Shown here one piece after another: positions 62,345-64,000 of a stretch of DNA of 64,000 nucleotides. The DNA comes from Cellvibrio sp. KY-YJ-3 (GTDB lineage: Bacteria > Pseudomonadota > Gammaproteobacteria > Pseudomonadales > Cellvibrionaceae). The DNA lies in assembly GCF_008806955.1 (NCBI RefSeq), contig NZ_CP031727.1:1240001-1304000 (forward strand). The letters run 5' to 3'. Positions within the stretch are counted from its first letter, which is position 1; each line of letters starts with the position of its first letter. The notes beneath the pieces were generated by a model. It was not told where the DNA came from. It searched no databases and was given only the letters and a program-made list of their open reading frames with translations. Position numbers and translations under genes: made by a program.

Positions 62345-62914
62345 ATGAGCGAAAAATATCTGAATGAAAAAGTCGGTGGATGGAAAACCAAAAGTACCGC
62401 CCTGGTGTATGAAAATCCCTGGATCAGTGTGTCGCACAATGAGGTGATAACGCCTAAAGGAACCGATGGTATTTACGGGGTGGTGCATTTTAAGAATATC
62501 GCTATCGGCGTGATACCTATCGATGATGAGGGCAATACCTGGTTGGTAAAACAAAGTCGCTATAGCCTCAATCAATATACGTGGGAAATCCCCGAGGGCG
62601 GTTGCCCGCAGGGTGAAAGCCCACTCAATGCCGCCAAGCGTGAATTGGAGGAAGAAGTTGGTGTGCAAGCACGCGATTGGCAGCAATTAATGACTATGCA
62701 TTTATCCAACTCTGTCACCGATGAATTCTGTGTAGTATTTGTTGCGCGGGATTTATTTGCGGGTCAGCAACAGCTGGAGGCAACAGAGGATATTGAAGTA
62801 AGAAAATTACCGCTGCGCGACGCGGTAGATATGGTGTTGCGTGGTGAAATTACCGATGGCATTTCGGTGGCGGCTTTGCTGCGGGTTGCACTGACGCCCG
62901 GTAGCTATTGTTGA
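62345..62914 (+). CDS. Nudix hydrolase
   Basis: 189 residues. Nudix box GGCPQGESPLNAAKRELEEE continuing VGV at about residues 88-110, with Glu residues for Mg binding, and WEIPEGG before it as in ADP-sugar pyrophosphatases. Upstream part (VYENPWISVSHNEVITPKG) also fits that subgroup. Substrate cannot be named exactly; ADP-ribose or ADP-sugars are likely. ATG 62345 chosen on homology. Immediately follows DUF3301. Confidence 0.88.
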   Translation: MSEKYLNEKVGGWKTKSTALVYENPWISVSHNEVITPKGTDGIYGVVHFKNIAIGVIPIDDEGNTWLVKQSRYSLNQYTWEIPEGGCPQGESPLNAAKRELEEEVGVQARDWQQLMTMHLSNSVTDEFCVVFVARDLFAGQQQLEATEDIEVRKLPLRDAVDMVLRGEITDGISVAALLRVALTPGSYC

Positions 62915-63076
62915 TCGTTTTTATATAGCTACATTTGATTGATAGATTAAATAAAATTCTCAGCGTAAAAGTGCCCATCCAGGTTACATTTTTTAACAGA
63001 TAGTCGCCCAGATCCTGATTAATGTGAAGAGTGCATCCGTGCGCTACCTGAGGCTTAATTGATTAAGGAAATCCCA

Positions 63077-63919
63077 ATGAAAATTACCCCTATAGTTACG
63101 CTATTAATTCTTTTGTGCGCTGCAAAAATGACAAGCGCAAACACCTGCGAAAATAATTTTCTTGCCGAAGGTGATCCACGTAACGGTGCCGAGTTTTCTA
63201 CGTCCACCACAATTTCTGGTCTTAATTCGGCGAGTGCACTGGGACAGTTACGTGCGATTGCACTCGCTGACGGATTTAAAGTGTTGGGAGAAGAGTCAAC
63301 AGCCACGCAAGGAACGCTGACCATTGAGCAGAAAAATGGGCGTCACCCGTTTCTAATTTACCTTACTTCGGTCAATAAGGGCGCTGCCGCCGATGTTAGC
63401 ATTCGCACTAGACTGAATCGGCGCACAGTGGCGAAACCGGAAGATATCCGCAGTGGTATGTGCGGCATGATTGCACGAATCAAGACTGGTGCCGAGGGTG
63501 AAAAAATTGCTGCAGCGGCACGTGCGGCGATTGTTCCCGAGCCGCTGGTAGAAATCCAACCACGCTGGTTAGCTAAAGATATTTATCGAATGTCAAAACG
63601 TAAAACAACAGAAATGATTACGGCGCACTACAAAGGCAAACGTTATCTGTTGGATGGTACCGTGGGAACACCTTTGGAAAATGATGGCACTATCGAGTTG
63701 TGGTACAAAGTGACTATAGATCGCAATAGTATTTTTGAAACCCTCGATACCAAAGAATCCATGTTCTGGCCGCCGATTGTCTGCCGTATGGCGCCCGAAG
63801 CTCGCACTCGGGCAGCAAAATTGCAGGAAGGTGAGTTTGCTAAATTAACAGGTACAGTCGATCACTACTGGCAAGGTAGTCCGAGTAAATTGGTCTTGAA
63901 GGATTGTCGTTTCCATTAA
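63077..63919 (+). CDS. Secreted protein with a C-terminal OB-fold-like (tRNA_anti-like) domain
   Basis: 280 residues, signal peptide MKITPIVTLLILLCAAKMTSA. The N-terminal half has no recognised family. The C-terminal half (about 185-280; AHYKGKRYLLDGTVGTP, then LQEGEFAKLTGTVDHYWQG and VLKDCRF) resembles the tRNA_anti-like OB-fold found in exported proteins of unknown role. AAGGAAA precedes ATG 63077. Single-gene unit with terminator. Confidence 0.6.
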   Translation: MKITPIVTLLILLCAAKMTSANTCENNFLAEGDPRNGAEFSTSTTISGLNSASALGQLRAIALADGFKVLGEESTATQGTLTIEQKNGRHPFLIYLTSVNKGAAADVSIRTRLNRRTVAKPEDIRSGMCGMIARIKTGAEGEKIAAAARAAIVPEPLVEIQPRWLAKDIYRMSKRKTTEMITAHYKGKRYLLDGTVGTPLENDGTIELWYKVTIDRNSIFETLDTKESMFWPPIVCRMAPEARTRAAKLQEGEFAKLTGTVDHYWQGSPSKLVLKDCRFH

Positions 63920-63939
63920 GCATTTTGTGTGAATTGATC

Positions 63940-63966
63940 AAGGCCGCTTTTTTGCGGCCTTTTTTA
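63940..63966 (+). terminator. Terminator after the last gene
   Basis: Stem AAGGCCGC / GCGGCCTT with a six-T loop and a trailing T-run. Confidence 0.88.
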
Positions 63967-64000
63967 TAAAAATTCAGTTAAATTTTTGGTAAAAAATGAA

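Overview
The window reads as one chromosome segment of a gammaproteobacterium of the Cellvibrio/Cellvibrionaceae type. The evidence is Pseudomonas-like housekeeping gene order combined with secreted, polyserine-linked carbohydrate-active enzymes, lipoprotein glycoside hydrolases and large TonB-dependent receptors. No tRNA, rRNA, CRISPR array, integrase, transposase or phage gene was seen. Transfer is suggested only by short palindromic repeat elements.

Layout. 1-6.5 kb: a small conserved protein, gshA, a FliL-like protein, then dsbB, rsd/algQ, an FKBP isomerase lipoprotein and an AlgP-like histone H1-type protein, an order also known from Pseudomonas. 6.5-11.2 kb: a leftward S-adenosylmethionine cycle operon, sahR-like regulator > metK > ahcY > metF, with a 34-bp perfect palindrome in front of it. 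11.6-14.9 kb: tktA and pgk. 15.3-38.5 kb: an accessory beta-glucan (probably laminarin) locus. It holds a di-heme oxidoreductase with two CBM56-like modules, a solute-binding-like lipoprotein interrupted at a G13 tract, a TonB receptor, a tryptophan-halogenase-family flavoprotein, a DUF6445 protein, a frame-interrupted coiled-coil protein, a GH3 and a GH16 lipoprotein, an ADP-ribosylglycohydrolase-family lipoprotein, a second TonB receptor, a metallophosphoesterase lipoprotein and a membrane-anchored AraC-type regulator. 38.7-43.8 kb: an alpha/beta hydrolase, a DUF368 undecaprenyl-phosphate translocase, serA, a DUF4197 lipoprotein and trmO. 44-53.5 kb: a Man26C-like GH26 mannanase behind a LacI-type site, a PEP-CTERM choice-of-anchor-A protein, a chemoreceptor, rpiA/ilvA and a GH20 hexosaminidase behind a NagR-like palindrome. 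53.8-64 kb: a 40-residue membrane peptide, fau, 6S RNA, zapA and a ZapB-like protein leftward; then ygfB, pepP, a fused ubiH-ubiI gene, mgtC, a cold-shock gene, DUF3301, a Nudix hydrolase and a secreted protein rightward.

How the parts may work together. The central locus has what is needed to bind and cut beta-1,3-glucan at the surface (CBM56-like cytochrome, GH16), move oligosaccharides inward (TonB receptors) and release glucose (GH3). A shared short motif, TGRGACGACA, lies upstream of five genes of the locus and is a candidate common operator. GH26 and GH20 appear to be separately controlled single-gene units.

Most notable observations: (1) the ubiH-ubiI fusion whose linker is encoded by a palindromic extragenic repeat also present between metK and ahcY; (2) the G13 tract interrupting a lipoprotein signal peptide, which is either a phase-variation switch or a sequence error; (3) the shared TGRGACGACA motif; (4) the glucan-binding di-heme protein; (5) three separate small indels at G/C runs in otherwise intact genes, which calls for a check of sequence quality before biology is claimed.
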